Below, piece by piece: positions 36,724 through 46,168 of a DNA stretch of 64,000 nt. Below the pieces are notes generated by a model. It did not search any database. It saw nothing but the letters and a program-made list of their open reading frames with translations, and was not told the origin of the DNA. The DNA is from JACMLX01 sp040384325. GTDB lineage: Bacteria; Gemmatimonadota; Gemmatimonadetes; Gemmatimonadales; Gemmatimonadaceae. The stretch is from NCBI GenBank assembly GCA_040384325.1, contig JAZKJL010000002.1, positions 62,001-126,000 of the forward strand, in the 5' to 3' direction. Every line of letters begins with the position of its first letter. Within the stretch, counting starts at the first letter, position 1. The position numbers were made by a program, and so were the translations under genes.

Positions 36724-38688
36724 ATGATCGATACCCCGTACGCCGAGGTCCGCCGCCCGCTGGGGCGTGTGGTGGCCACCGAGCGTCGGCCCAGCACGCC
36801 GCACGAGTTCCATTTCTGGACCGCGCTCGATGCCAACGTCGGCATCGGCACCATCGTGCGTGTGGATGGCACCGTGGCCGTGAACGGGCACCTGCCACAG
36901 GTGTTCGGCGTGGTGATGGAAGGCCAGGGCTGGACCGACATGCTCTCGCCACTGGACGACGTGCTGGGCCGCGATGGACAGCCCGACGGCGGCCTGATGG
37001 CCACGCAGCGCACCGAGATCCGGCTCTACACCGCAAGCGTGTTGCGCCACATGCCCGACGAGCCGCTGCAGCCGGTGCCGATGGGAACCGTGTGGCTGGC
37101 GGATGACCAGGACGTCGCGCTGGCGTTGCGCATGGATGGCTACGTGGGCAAGACCGCCATTCCCGTCGGCCTCTATCGCTCCGGCGGCACCGAGAGCCCG
37201 GTCTATCTCGACGCCGATTTCCTGCTCGGCCCCGAGGCCGCGCACCTCAACATCACCGGTGTCTCCGGCCTCGCCACCAAGACCAGCGCGGTGGAGTGGC
37301 TGCTGCAGTCCATCTTCGCGCACTTCCCCGCCGACAAGGGATCGGTGGCGGCGGTCTGCTTCAACGTGAAGGGCCCCGACCTGCTCTATCTCGACCAGCC
37401 CGCGACGCTGGCCGAGGAGGACGTGGCGATGTATGAAAAGCTCGGTGTGCCGGCCGAGCCGTTCCGCAACGTGCGGTACTACGCGCCCTACGACGCGGCG
37501 CTGCGCGGGCTGGCCACCATCCGCAGCCACGAAGCGCTGCAGCACAACGTGCAACCGCTGACGTGGGGGTTGAAGGAAGTGCTGCAGTACGCGGTGACGC
37601 TGCTGGATCGTGAGGACATCGACGCCAAGGCCGACGCGCTGATCGATTTCATCACCGATCGCGTGGTCGGGCAGAAGTTCAGCGATCCGCTGCTGGGTGG
37701 CGAGATGGTGGTGCAGACCTTCGCCGACCTCGATCACTGGTTCCGCACGCTGCTCGATGCGCTCGAGCGCAAGGACGCGCAGGGCTGGCGCACGCACCAC
37801 GTGGCCACCATCCGCAAGGTGCGCAACCGACTGGTGAACCTGGCCACGCGCTGTGCCGGCCTGGTGACCGATGGTGCCGACGTCAGCGACCTGCCGTTCG
37901 GAACCTTCGCCGATCGTTCGGTGCACGTGATCGACGTCGCCAACCTCGAGGAGGATGCGCAGGGGCTGATCTTCGCGCGGGTGGTGAGCAAGCTGCGCGA
38001 GCACCTCGAGCGCCGCGACCTGGGCGTGAATCACGTGGTGGTATTCGTGGACGAGTTGAACAAGTACGCCCCCAGCGACGGCCCCGAGACCTACGTGCGG
38101 CGCATGCTGCTCGACATCGCGGAACGTGGCCGCTACCTCGGCATGGTGCTCTTCTCGGCGCAGCAGTTCCGCAGCCAGGTACACAAGCGGGTGGTGGGCA
38201 ATGCCGGCACCGCCCTCTACGGGCGCATGGATGGCGACGAATTGGCCACACCGGGGTATGCCGTGCTCAGTCCCGCCGTGCGGACGAAGTTGTCCACCTT
38301 GACCAAGGGCCAGTTGATGGTGCGCCATCCCCACTTCACGCAGCCGGTGTTCGTGCGCTTTCCGCGCCCGAGCGTCCTCACCGGGCGCCTGGGTGTGGAG
38401 CGGTTCCCGGCGGCCCCGGTGGAGGAGTTCGACGCTGCCATGCTGCGCCGGCTCCGCCGTTTCGACGCCGGCCTGACGCTGGACTGGCTGCGCACCGTGA
38501 TCGCCCTCGCCGACGAGCCGGACGTGATCCGGGCCGTGCGCGCCACCGAGCGGGAACAACCGCGCGAGGCGAAGGGGTATTTCGCGGCGCAGTTCCGTCG
38601 GCAGGTCGCCCCGCGCGAACTGGCCGCCCCGCAACCCCTCGTCCAGCCCCTCGCGCTGCCGGTTGGTGATGATCCGTACGGCTTCTGA
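36724..38688 (+). CDS. HerA-like ATPase (FtsK/HerA superfamily) with unusual P-loop
   Basis: 654 residues. The N-terminal beta-rich HAS-barrel-like region (about 1-120) precedes a RecA/ASCE ATPase core. The P-loop region is LNITGVSGLATKTSAVEWLL (174-193): Gly, Lys and Thr are present, but the spacing and the Thr before Lys differ from GxxxxGK[S/T]. Walker B is HVVVFVDELNKYAP (about 436-449), with the catalytic DE, and the following region LFSAQQFRSQVHKRVVGNAG resembles the HerA sensor/Arg-finger zone. It probably forms a hexameric DNA translocase with the upstream NurA-like protein. Confidence 0.85.
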   Translation: MIDTPYAEVRRPLGRVVATERRPSTPHEFHFWTALDANVGIGTIVRVDGTVAVNGHLPQVFGVVMEGQGWTDMLSPLDDVLGRDGQPDGGLMATQRTEIRLYTASVLRHMPDEPLQPVPMGTVWLADDQDVALALRMDGYVGKTAIPVGLYRSGGTESPVYLDADFLLGPEAAHLNITGVSGLATKTSAVEWLLQSIFAHFPADKGSVAAVCFNVKGPDLLYLDQPATLAEEDVAMYEKLGVPAEPFRNVRYYAPYDAALRGLATIRSHEALQHNVQPLTWGLKEVLQYAVTLLDREDIDAKADALIDFITDRVVGQKFSDPLLGGEMVVQTFADLDHWFRTLLDALERKDAQGWRTHHVATIRKVRNRLVNLATRCAGLVTDGADVSDLPFGTFADRSVHVIDVANLEEDAQGLIFARVVSKLREHLERRDLGVNHVVVFVDELNKYAPSDGPETYVRRMLLDIAERGRYLGMVLFSAQQFRSQVHKRVVGNAGTALYGRMDGDELATPGYAVLSPAVRTKLSTLTKGQLMVRHPHFTQPVFVRFPRPSVLTGRLGVERFPAAPVEEFDAAMLRRLRRFDAGLTLDWLRTVIALADEPDVIRAVRATEREQPREAKGYFAAQFRRQVAPRELAAPQPLVQPLALPVGDDPYGF

Positions 38689-39508
38689 CGCCTGGCGGCT
38701 GGTGTTCGCCACGGCGCTCACCTGCACGCAGCTGTCCGCGCAGCGGCCACGGTCGCCGGCCGACGCGCGCATCATGCTCGTGTTGCGCCCGTTCCCCGGC
38801 GACATGATCCGCCAGAAGGTGGAGCACGACGTGGACGAGCAGGGCACCATCGCCATGCCGAGCGGTGATTCCACCGTGCGTGTCAGCACACGCACCACGG
38901 TGGTGCTGCGCTCGCGCGTGGATGCGGTGGATTCGCTCGGTGCCGTGGTCACGTCACAGGTCGAGAGCGTGACGGTGAAGGCGACCGGTGGCAAGGAGGA
39001 GAGCCGCCGCGCGCGCATCGCCAGCGGCATGGCGCTGCAGGGCCGCACGCTGCGCATGAAGCTCGCTCCCGATGGGGAGTTGATCGTGCTCGACGACGCC
39101 TCGGCGCAGAGTGCCGCCACCATCGCCACGCTGGCCGCGCTGGTGGACCGCGTCCCGGCCGCACTGCCGTCGCAGCCGGTGCGTGAACGCGAGAAGTGGA
39201 CGCGGCACATGGTGTTGGCCGGCGCGCCTGGTGACGGCATTGACGCCGAGTTCACGCTCGATTCGCTGACGCGCTACGGTGACCACGCGTGGGTCGGCGT
39301 GCGTGGCGTGATGAAGGACGCTGGCGCGGACGCGGGGGCGAGCGTGGTGGGCTGGGTGCTGCTCGATCGCCGACGTGGCTGGATCACGCGCAGCCGGATG
39401 GTGCTGACGATGCGCGCGGTGACCGGCGCGCAGGGCACCATGCCGCCGATGCGGTTCGTGATGCGGGTGGAGCAGCGGGTGGGCGAGCTCAAGGACCCGA
39501 AGCGATAA
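38669..39508 (+). CDS. Exported protein of unknown function
   Basis: 279 residues with a probable signal peptide (MIRTASDAWRLVFATALT, cleavage near LSAQ). The rest is beta-rich with little low complexity: LVLRPFPGDMIRQKVEHDVD, a Thr/Val-rich strand series, and a C-terminal block WVLLDRRRGWITRSRMVLTM resembling domains that report conversion of lipoproteins. No family named with confidence. The ATG at 38669 overlaps the end of herA by 20 nt; GTG 38666 and TTG 38663 are alternatives. Overlap implies co-transcription with the nurA-herA pair, though a DNA role is unlikely given its export. Confidence 0.7.
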   Translation: MIRTASDAWRLVFATALTCTQLSAQRPRSPADARIMLVLRPFPGDMIRQKVEHDVDEQGTIAMPSGDSTVRVSTRTTVVLRSRVDAVDSLGAVVTSQVESVTVKATGGKEESRRARIASGMALQGRTLRMKLAPDGELIVLDDASAQSAATIATLAALVDRVPAALPSQPVREREKWTRHMVLAGAPGDGIDAEFTLDSLTRYGDHAWVGVRGVMKDAGADAGASVVGWVLLDRRRGWITRSRMVLTMRAVTGAQGTMPPMRFVMRVEQRVGELKDPKR

Positions 39509-39656
39509 CGTCGCGGCGCAAGTTCGTCCGACATCGCGGGCTGATGCGAACTCTGCCGTAGCGCGGTGTCGCCTGGCGCACTGGACTTCGTATCGACGCG
39601 GTCGATAATTCCGGTCCCATGCGCGTGAGCACCGTCGACGAGGGAAACGCACGAGC

Positions 39657-42600
39657 ATGAGACGCTGGATCGTCTCGTGCCTGCTGCTCGTCCCCATTGC
39701 CGCGCAGGTCGACGCGCAAGGCATGTCAGGCGCCGCGATCCATGGAACCGTGCGCACGACGGTCGGCACCCCCGTCGTCGCGGCCGACGTGCGGTTGCGC
39801 GCCGTCGCGTCGGGGACGGCATTCGGCGCCCGCACCAACGGCGATGGGCGCTTCGTGCTCGAACATCTGCCGGTCGGTTCGGGCTACCAGCTCACCGTAC
39901 GCGCCGTGGGCTATGCGCCGGTCACGATCGACCGGATCGTGCTCCACCTCGGTGACCGGTTGCGGCAGGAGATCACGATGGTCGCCGCGCGCGGGCAGGA
40001 ACTCGCGACGGTCATGATCGCGGACAGCGCATTGCGCGACGCCGGCGCGGGCGGTGCCGCCGTCAGTGTCTCGGGTGACGCCATCCGCAACCTGCCGCTG
40101 CTCAATCGCGACTTCGTCGGTCTGTTCGGCATCGCGCCGCAGGCGACCGGCCCCAGCGCGCTCTCGATCGGCGGCCAGAACGTGCGATTCAATGCGATTC
40201 AGGTGGACGGTGCGTCGGCCAACGACTTCTACGGGACCGATGTCATCCCTGGGCGCAACGTCGGCGCGCGCGCCCTGTCGCTGGAGGCACTCGACGAGAT
40301 TCGCATCCTCGCCACGCCGTTCGACGTGCGGTTCGGGGGCTTCTCCGGCGCCTTGATCAACGCCGTCACGCGATCCGGAACCAACCAGCATCAACGCTCC
40401 ACCTTCGCGTCGCTCACCCATTCACGACTCGTCGGCACCGATACCGCGTCGGCGCGGGCGATCCCATTCCGGACGGCGCAGTACGGCGTCACGTTCAGCG
40501 GGCCGATCATCCGGAATCGCCTGCACTACTTCCTCACGGGCGAACGCCAGTCCAGCACGCGACAGTTCTTCGGCGCCGAGGTCTCGGATCCTGCCACCGG
40601 TATCACGCCGGCCACGGCGCAGCGCGTGCAGCAGGTGCTGCGCGACCGGTATGGCTACGATCCCGGGGGCGCGGCCGCGCCGACGCTCTCGCAACCGACC
40701 CTGAACCTGTTCGGCAAGCTCTCGTGGCAGGCATCCGAACGACACCGACTGGAGTTGACCGGCGGCTGGGCCGACGCTGACAACGAGATGCTCGCCCGAC
40801 CGATCAGTACGGCCGGCGGCGCGAGCACCTTTCAGCTCTCATCCAGCGGCTTGGTCGATCGCGTCAAGACGCTGTCCGCGCGATTGAAGGTGACCAGCGC
40901 CATCGCGCACGGGTCGAACGAACTCCTGCTCAGTTATGGGCAGTCGTTCTTCGACAAGCTGCCGCAACGCGCTGTGCCGCAATTCCAGGTCGAGGCCGAC
41001 CGTCGGAATGTCTTCCTGCTGAGCGGTGCGCCGATCGCGTCGCACGGCACGAGGACAGACCAGGTGACGCTGGAACTGGTGGACAACCTGAGCTGGAGCG
41101 TCGGCCGACACGTGCCGAGCATCGGCACGCAGGTCCAGCTCCTCCGTTTCGACGATTTCTTCTTCCAGAACTCGTGGGGCACCTGGCGGTTCGACAACGT
41201 GGATGCGCTCGACCGCCAGATGCCGTCGCAGTATTCGATCGCGCTGCCGCTGCGCTCCTCCGGTCCACGCGTGCGAATGGATGTCGTCAACGCCGCTGTC
41301 TACCTGCAGGACCGGTGGAACCTGTCCCCACGCTTCGCGGTGACCGCAGGACTTCGCGCGGATGTCCCGTTCTTCCTCGACCACCCGGTGCGCAATCCGA
41401 CTCTGGCTGCCAGCAGCGCACTGGGGCACCTCGAGACCGATCGATTTCCGTCCGGGAACGTGGTCGTCTCGCCGCGCATCGGATTCGCCTTCGAGCAAGG
41501 CGAAAATCGCGAGACGACCTGGCGTGGCGGCTTTGGTGGCTTCGCTGGACGACCGCCCTTCGTGTGGCTTGCTGGGGCGTTCGCGAACACGGGGCAGGAG
41601 CAAACGACGCTCACCTGCACCCCGAGCCTCGGCGTTCCGCCTCCCGTCACCGACATCTCCCGCAGCCCGACGCGCTGCCTCCGCGACGGACCCACGTCGT
41701 CGGCAGTGTCCACCATCAACTACGTCGATCCTGATTTTCGCTTCCAGCAGGCGTGGACGGTGAATGCCGGCGTCGATCGACGTTTCCCGGGTCAACTCAC
41801 CGTCTCGCTCGACCTGACGCACCGTCGCCTCGCGAACTCGCTCACCGTGGACGACGTCAACCTGCTGGAACGGGGGCGCAGTGCCGAAGGACGCATGCTC
41901 TACGGCGCTCCGTCATCAACGGGCCTGGTCGGACGACCGGCGCGCATCGATGGCCAGTTCGGCCCGATCTACGGCTACGACAATCACTCGCGCGACCGAT
42001 CCACCGCACTGGCGCTGACCGTCAACAAGCAATGGAACGACGGGGCGGCCATCTACGTCGGCTACAACTGGTCGCGCTCCCTCGATGCGACCAGTGTCAG
42101 TGGCCTGATCAGTCTCAATATCTCGCGCAGCAATCCGGTCGATGGCACGTTGGCGAATCGCGTCCTGAGCCGGTCGGCGCGTGACGTGCCGCACAACGTC
42201 GTACTGACCGCGATGGCGCCGGTGGTCCGTGGTTTTCGCGCAACGATCTTCGCCTCCGCGCGCTCCGGCACTCCGTTCGCCTACACCACTGCCGGCGACG
42301 TCAACCTCGACAGCATCGGCAGCAACGATCTCCTCTACGTGCCCGGCTCGCCGGACGACATCTCGCTCATCGCACCCGCGGCATTCGCGGCGCTGGACCG
42401 GTACATCGCAGGCGAGGACTGCCTCCGGATGCAGCGCGGGCGCGTCATGGCGCGCAACAGCTGCCGCAATCCGTTCACGACCCGCCTCGATGCGCGGATC
42501 GCAAAAACGTTCAGCCTCGGGCGCGCGCAGCAGGTCGAGCTGCTGCTGGATGTCTTCAACCTGCCCAACCTGCTCAACCGGCAGTGGGGACTGGTGCGCG

Positions 42601-42776
42601 AGGCGACGACCAGCGAGACGCTCGAGCTGCTCGACGTCCGTGGCTGGGACACGGCGCGCAACCGGCCACTGTATGCGGTTCGCGTGGCCGACGGCGCCGA
42701 CCTGCGGTCGCCGCTGCGCCTCGCTGTCGAGTCGTCGCGATGGCGCATGCAGTTGGGTGCGCGGTACCGCTTCTAG
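39657..42776 (+). CDS. TonB-dependent receptor with carboxypeptidase-regulatory N-terminal domain
   Basis: 1039-residue outer-membrane transporter. Signal peptide MRRWIVSCLLLVPIAAQVDA, then a CarboxypepD_reg-like domain (about 26-115: AIHGTVRTTVGTPVVAADVRLRA), a plug domain (about 120-230) with the ligand loop FNAIQVDGASANDFYG, and a C-terminal 22-strand-type barrel ending LGARYRF. This architecture is typical of receptors for oligosaccharides or peptides and similar large substrates; the substrate is unknown. It is convergent with the kinase gene, only 4 bp apart, and no SusD-like partner is present. Confidence 0.93.
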   Translation: MRRWIVSCLLLVPIAAQVDAQGMSGAAIHGTVRTTVGTPVVAADVRLRAVASGTAFGARTNGDGRFVLEHLPVGSGYQLTVRAVGYAPVTIDRIVLHLGDRLRQEITMVAARGQELATVMIADSALRDAGAGGAAVSVSGDAIRNLPLLNRDFVGLFGIAPQATGPSALSIGGQNVRFNAIQVDGASANDFYGTDVIPGRNVGARALSLEALDEIRILATPFDVRFGGFSGALINAVTRSGTNQHQRSTFASLTHSRLVGTDTASARAIPFRTAQYGVTFSGPIIRNRLHYFLTGERQSSTRQFFGAEVSDPATGITPATAQRVQQVLRDRYGYDPGGAAAPTLSQPTLNLFGKLSWQASERHRLELTGGWADADNEMLARPISTAGGASTFQLSSSGLVDRVKTLSARLKVTSAIAHGSNELLLSYGQSFFDKLPQRAVPQFQVEADRRNVFLLSGAPIASHGTRTDQVTLELVDNLSWSVGRHVPSIGTQVQLLRFDDFFFQNSWGTWRFDNVDALDRQMPSQYSIALPLRSSGPRVRMDVVNAAVYLQDRWNLSPRFAVTAGLRADVPFFLDHPVRNPTLAASSALGHLETDRFPSGNVVVSPRIGFAFEQGENRETTWRGGFGGFAGRPPFVWLAGAFANTGQEQTTLTCTPSLGVPPPVTDISRSPTRCLRDGPTSSAVSTINYVDPDFRFQQAWTVNAGVDRRFPGQLTVSLDLTHRRLANSLTVDDVNLLERGRSAEGRMLYGAPSSTGLVGRPARIDGQFGPIYGYDNHSRDRSTALALTVNKQWNDGAAIYVGYNWSRSLDATSVSGLISLNISRSNPVDGTLANRVLSRSARDVPHNVVLTAMAPVVRGFRATIFASARSGTPFAYTTAGDVNLDSIGSNDLLYVPGSPDDISLIAPAAFAALDRYIAGEDCLRMQRGRVMARNSCRNPFTTRLDARIAKTFSLGRAQQVELLLDVFNLPNLLNRQWGLVREATTSETLELLDVRGWDTARNRPLYAVRVADGADLRSPLRLAVESSRWRMQLGARYRF

Positions 42777-42780
42777 CCAC

Positions 42781-45387
42781 TCAGCGCAATACGCCAACCT
42801 GTGCGCGCAGGCGCTGGAAGCGCGGGTCATCGCGGATCTCATCGTACGGACCGGCACAGGACAGCCGCCGCAAGAGGATCGGGCTGTTCCGGCGCACTTC
42901 CTCCGCAAGTAGCGCCAGCCCCCGGTCCAGCTCTCCGGTCTGGATCAGCTGCGCCGCCAGCGCTATGCCGTGCGCCTCTCGCGAGTTCGACCGTCGCGCG
43001 CCGGCACGCAGCAGCTCACGCTGCGCCACGAAGTGCTTGACGTTCCAGTACCCCTGCCGACCTGCGGCATGGGTGAGGCGCGATGCGAGTGCGGTGTCCG
43101 CCACCGGCACTGCGAGTCGCCACGCCGCGATCGCCTGATCATAACGACCCTGGTAGATCAGCACACGTTGTCGCCCATCGCTGACTGCGACGCTCCTGGG
43201 TTCATTCGCCGACCACTCGTCGAAGTGCGCGCCGGCCTCCTGCAGCCGGTCAGCACAGATCAGCAGGTGCCCTATCTCCGCCTTCAGCGTGGGATTCAGC
43301 GGATCCAGTTCGCTGCTGACGCGCACGGCATCGATCGCCTTGTCGAACTGACCCGACATCCGGTAGAGCATCGCCTCGAGCTGGAACACCTCGGCATTCG
43401 ACGGATCCACGCGCTTGGCCTTGTCGAGCCACGCCAGACCCACGGCCAGGCTGCGGGACTGATACGTCTCCATCACCGCCAGCTGCGCCATCGCGCTGCC
43501 TTCAGTGCTGTCGACGGCGAGCGCCCGTCGCGCTGCGGCGGTGGCGTTCCGGTATGCCTCATCGAACGCGACGGCGCCGGAGTTTCCTGACTTGGCCCAG
43601 GTCGCACTGAGCCCCGCGTAGGCGCGCGCGTTCGAGGGATCGAGTCGAATCGCGGCTTCGAACAGTCGCTGCGCGGAGTCGACGGGTGTGAGGTTCATCC
43701 ACCACGCCCGGTGCGTCAGCCGATAGGACTCCTCGTCGATCCGGGCCACCGACTGGCGAGGCATGTGTGGATTCGATGCCTGAAACAGTGCGCCGGCGAC
43801 GCTGGCGGCGACCACCGCTGCGGCCCCGGCGGCGCGGTCACTCGCAAACCGATGCGTCCGAACCTGTCGACGTTGCCCTGTCGTCACGTTCGCGACCTCG
43901 GTCTGGATCTCCAGTGAGTCGGCGTGGCGCCCGAGACGGGTTCGGAGGACGATCGTGGCGTCGAAGGCGCGTCCGATCGCGTTGATGTCGCGGCGCGTCG
44001 CTGCGGGCCAGTCCGATCGTGCCCCCGAGCTGACGCGAATGCCGCCGATGCCCACCAGGCGTCGTGCGATGTCGTCCGCCAGTCCGCTCGCGAGGTACGC
44101 CAGCGAGTCGCTTGCGTCGTTCTCCATCGGCAGCACGATGAGCGTCCGTTCGGCGCTCGCGCCAGTCGGCGTTGCGACGCTCGCACTCCGGTTACGTGCG
44201 ACCAGCGCACCGGCACCGACCGTCACCACGAGGGCCGCGAGCGTCAGCAGGGTGCGCCGTGCACCCCGCCATCGAGCCAGCGAGGCGTCGGCCGGTGCCT
44301 CGTCACCGAGGCGCGCAGCATCATCGGCGTTTGCGAGCGCCGCGCGCACGGTCGCGGCATCGCGGGGCCGATCGGTGGCGCGCCTGGCAAGGCAGTGCGC
44401 GATCATGGCGCTCACGTTCTCGGCGACCTCCGGCCGCACCGCGCGCACCGTCGGCAACGGCGCGTCGGCCGCTCCCAGTAGCTCATAGACTCGGCGACCG
44501 GTCAGCAATTCGTAGGCGAGGCAACCGAAGGCGTAGAGATCGGCGCGATGGTCAGTGGCGGGATCGCCCGCCGCCTGTTCCGGCGCCATGTACGCGGGCG
44601 TGCCGATGGTGCCTCCCGACGGCGCCACTGTCGGACTTTCCACCGCCTGCGACGCCGAAATCGCCTTGGCGATGCCGAAATCCGTCACCACCGCGGCGCC
44701 CCCGGAGAGCATCACGTTCTCCGGCTTGATGTCGCGATGCACCACACCCTCACCATGCGCGTACTCGAGCGCTCGGGCGATGTCACGCAGAATCCCGAGT
44801 GCCTCCGGGAGCGGCATGAGCGGCGCCGACTCGATCCGTGCGCGCAGCGATGCACCGCGCTCGTACGGCATCACGTAGAAGAGCTGGCCGTCCGCCTCGC
44901 CGGAATCGAACAGCGGCACGATGTTCGGATGCCGCAGGCGCGCGCAGATGCTGATCTCGCGCAGGAATCGCTCCGCGCCCAACGACATGGCGAGGTCGTG
45001 TCGCAGCACCTTCACCGCCACGTCACGATCGTGGCGCAGGTCGCGCGCGAGGTAGACGCGTGCCATGCCACCACGCCCGATCTCGTGCTGGATCTGGTAT
45101 CGGTCGCCGAGGACCGCGGGGAGTGCTGCCGCAGGCTCGTGGGCAATCAGGCTCGCGAACGAATCCGTCACGCCCGCTTCGAGGAACGAGGCGTCATCCT
45201 CGCAGTCGCGCAGCATCGCCACCAGTTCCGCGCGCCGCGCGGTATCGCCTCCAGCCAGCTCATCGAGCACCAGGTCGCGATGCTCCGGGGACGTGTCGAG
45301 CAGCCGATCCAGCACCGGGGACAGGCGCGCCCACTGCGCAGTCAACCCCGTCACCTCAGGGGGCACACCCTGATCCGCGGTACTCAT
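42781..45387 (-). CDS. Membrane Ser/Thr protein kinase with TolB/TPR-like extracytoplasmic region
   Basis: 868 residues. Residues about 97-353 form a Hanks-type kinase: IGRGGMARVYLA glycine loop, VKVL lysine (K126), HRDIKPENV (217-225), DFG (236-238) and the APE-like YMAPE. A single membrane helix lies at about 379-396 (LLTLAALVVTVGAGALVA). After it, residues about 405-540 form a TolB-like or FlgO-like domain (LIVLPMENDASDSLAYLASG, GGIRVSSGARSD) and the rest is a set of TPR-like helical pairs. The N-terminal 90 residues contain a short helical piece seen in similar kinases. ATGA overlap joins it to the sigma gene, so a sigma-kinase signalling pair is likely. Confidence 0.92.
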   Translation of the reverse strand: MSTADQGVPPEVTGLTAQWARLSPVLDRLLDTSPEHRDLVLDELAGGDTARRAELVAMLRDCEDDASFLEAGVTDSFASLIAHEPAAALPAVLGDRYQIQHEIGRGGMARVYLARDLRHDRDVAVKVLRHDLAMSLGAERFLREISICARLRHPNIVPLFDSGEADGQLFYVMPYERGASLRARIESAPLMPLPEALGILRDIARALEYAHGEGVVHRDIKPENVMLSGGAAVVTDFGIAKAISASQAVESPTVAPSGGTIGTPAYMAPEQAAGDPATDHRADLYAFGCLAYELLTGRRVYELLGAADAPLPTVRAVRPEVAENVSAMIAHCLARRATDRPRDAATVRAALANADDAARLGDEAPADASLARWRGARRTLLTLAALVVTVGAGALVARNRSASVATPTGASAERTLIVLPMENDASDSLAYLASGLADDIARRLVGIGGIRVSSGARSDWPAATRRDINAIGRAFDATIVLRTRLGRHADSLEIQTEVANVTTGQRRQVRTHRFASDRAAGAAAVVAASVAGALFQASNPHMPRQSVARIDEESYRLTHRAWWMNLTPVDSAQRLFEAAIRLDPSNARAYAGLSATWAKSGNSGAVAFDEAYRNATAAARRALAVDSTEGSAMAQLAVMETYQSRSLAVGLAWLDKAKRVDPSNAEVFQLEAMLYRMSGQFDKAIDAVRVSSELDPLNPTLKAEIGHLLICADRLQEAGAHFDEWSANEPRSVAVSDGRQRVLIYQGRYDQAIAAWRLAVPVADTALASRLTHAAGRQGYWNVKHFVAQRELLRAGARRSNSREAHGIALAAQLIQTGELDRGLALLAEEVRRNSPILLRRLSCAGPYDEIRDDPRFQRLRAQVGVLR

Positions 45388-45986
45388 CGGCGTGCCATGG
45401 CGCGGCGCAACCAGAGCCGCGCCTTCGCCCAGTCGCGCTGGACGGTGCGCACGGTGATACCCAGCGCCTCGGCGATTTCCTCCTCGCGCATGTCGAGGAA
45501 GAATCGGCAGTCCACCACCTGCGCCAGGCGTGGTTCCATGCGGCCCAATTCGTCGATCGCTTCGCTCAGCTGCACCATCACCTCCGGCTGTTCATCGGCA
45601 GGAATGACTGCATCGTCCAGCGTGACGAGGAATTGCACGCCCGCGCGCTTCTGCGTCAGGCGTGCCTTTGCCCGGTCCACCAGCACGTGCCGCATCGCCA
45701 GTGCGGCCAGTGCCATGAAGTGGCCATGATCCTTCCAGCGAACGCGCTCCTGTGCCGCGAGCTTCAGGTAGGCCTCGTGCACCAGCCCTGTCGTCGAGAG
45801 CGTACCGCCGCCCGCGCGCAGGGCGAGCTGGCGGCGCGCGATCGCCCGCAGTTCCGCATACGCATCGGGAAAGATCTGGTGCAGCCCCGGCTGCGTCTCG
45901 CCAATCGAGTCGCCAGCGGGCACATCCGACACACCTGCACTGCTGTCTGTCACGTCACTGGAAGTCACGATGTCGTGTTCCGGCAT
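45384..45986 (-). CDS. ECF-type RNA polymerase sigma factor (PF07638 group)
   Basis: 200 residues from ATG 45986. It has the marks of the Sigma70_ECF group common in Planctomycetes, Acidobacteria and Gemmatimonadota: GGTLSTTGLVHEAYLKL, HFMALAALAMRHVLVDRA (region 2) and a region 4 helix-turn-helix MREEEIAEALGITVRTVQRDWAKARLWL. No anti-sigma factor is seen; the co-translated kinase (ATGA overlap) is the likely regulator. The gene is divergent from the haloperoxidase-like gene (182-bp spacer), which is a natural target candidate. Confidence 0.92.
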   Translation of the reverse strand: MPEHDIVTSSDVTDSSAGVSDVPAGDSIGETQPGLHQIFPDAYAELRAIARRQLALRAGGGTLSTTGLVHEAYLKLAAQERVRWKDHGHFMALAALAMRHVLVDRAKARLTQKRAGVQFLVTLDDAVIPADEQPEVMVQLSEAIDELGRMEPRLAQVVDCRFFLDMREEEIAEALGITVRTVQRDWAKARLWLRRAMARR

Positions 45987-46168
45987 GAAAGCTCGTGATA
46001 TCAGACACGAGCAGGGCTCTGGCGTGCAAACTGTGGTCGCTGATTGGTGGACGCAACAGCGTACGCTGATCCCTGTCTCGAGTGCTCCAGCATCGACTGC
46101 CCCGATGTCGAAATTCGACGCGGGGAGAGTGTCGGTCGTCCGCTCATCGTCCACCAGGGTGCGCAGCC

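Noticed and set aside
36178..39255. A 1025-codon open frame antisense to herA and its neighbours
   Set aside because: It spans three genes on the plus strand, including clear HerA motifs, and has a composition typical of shadow frames.
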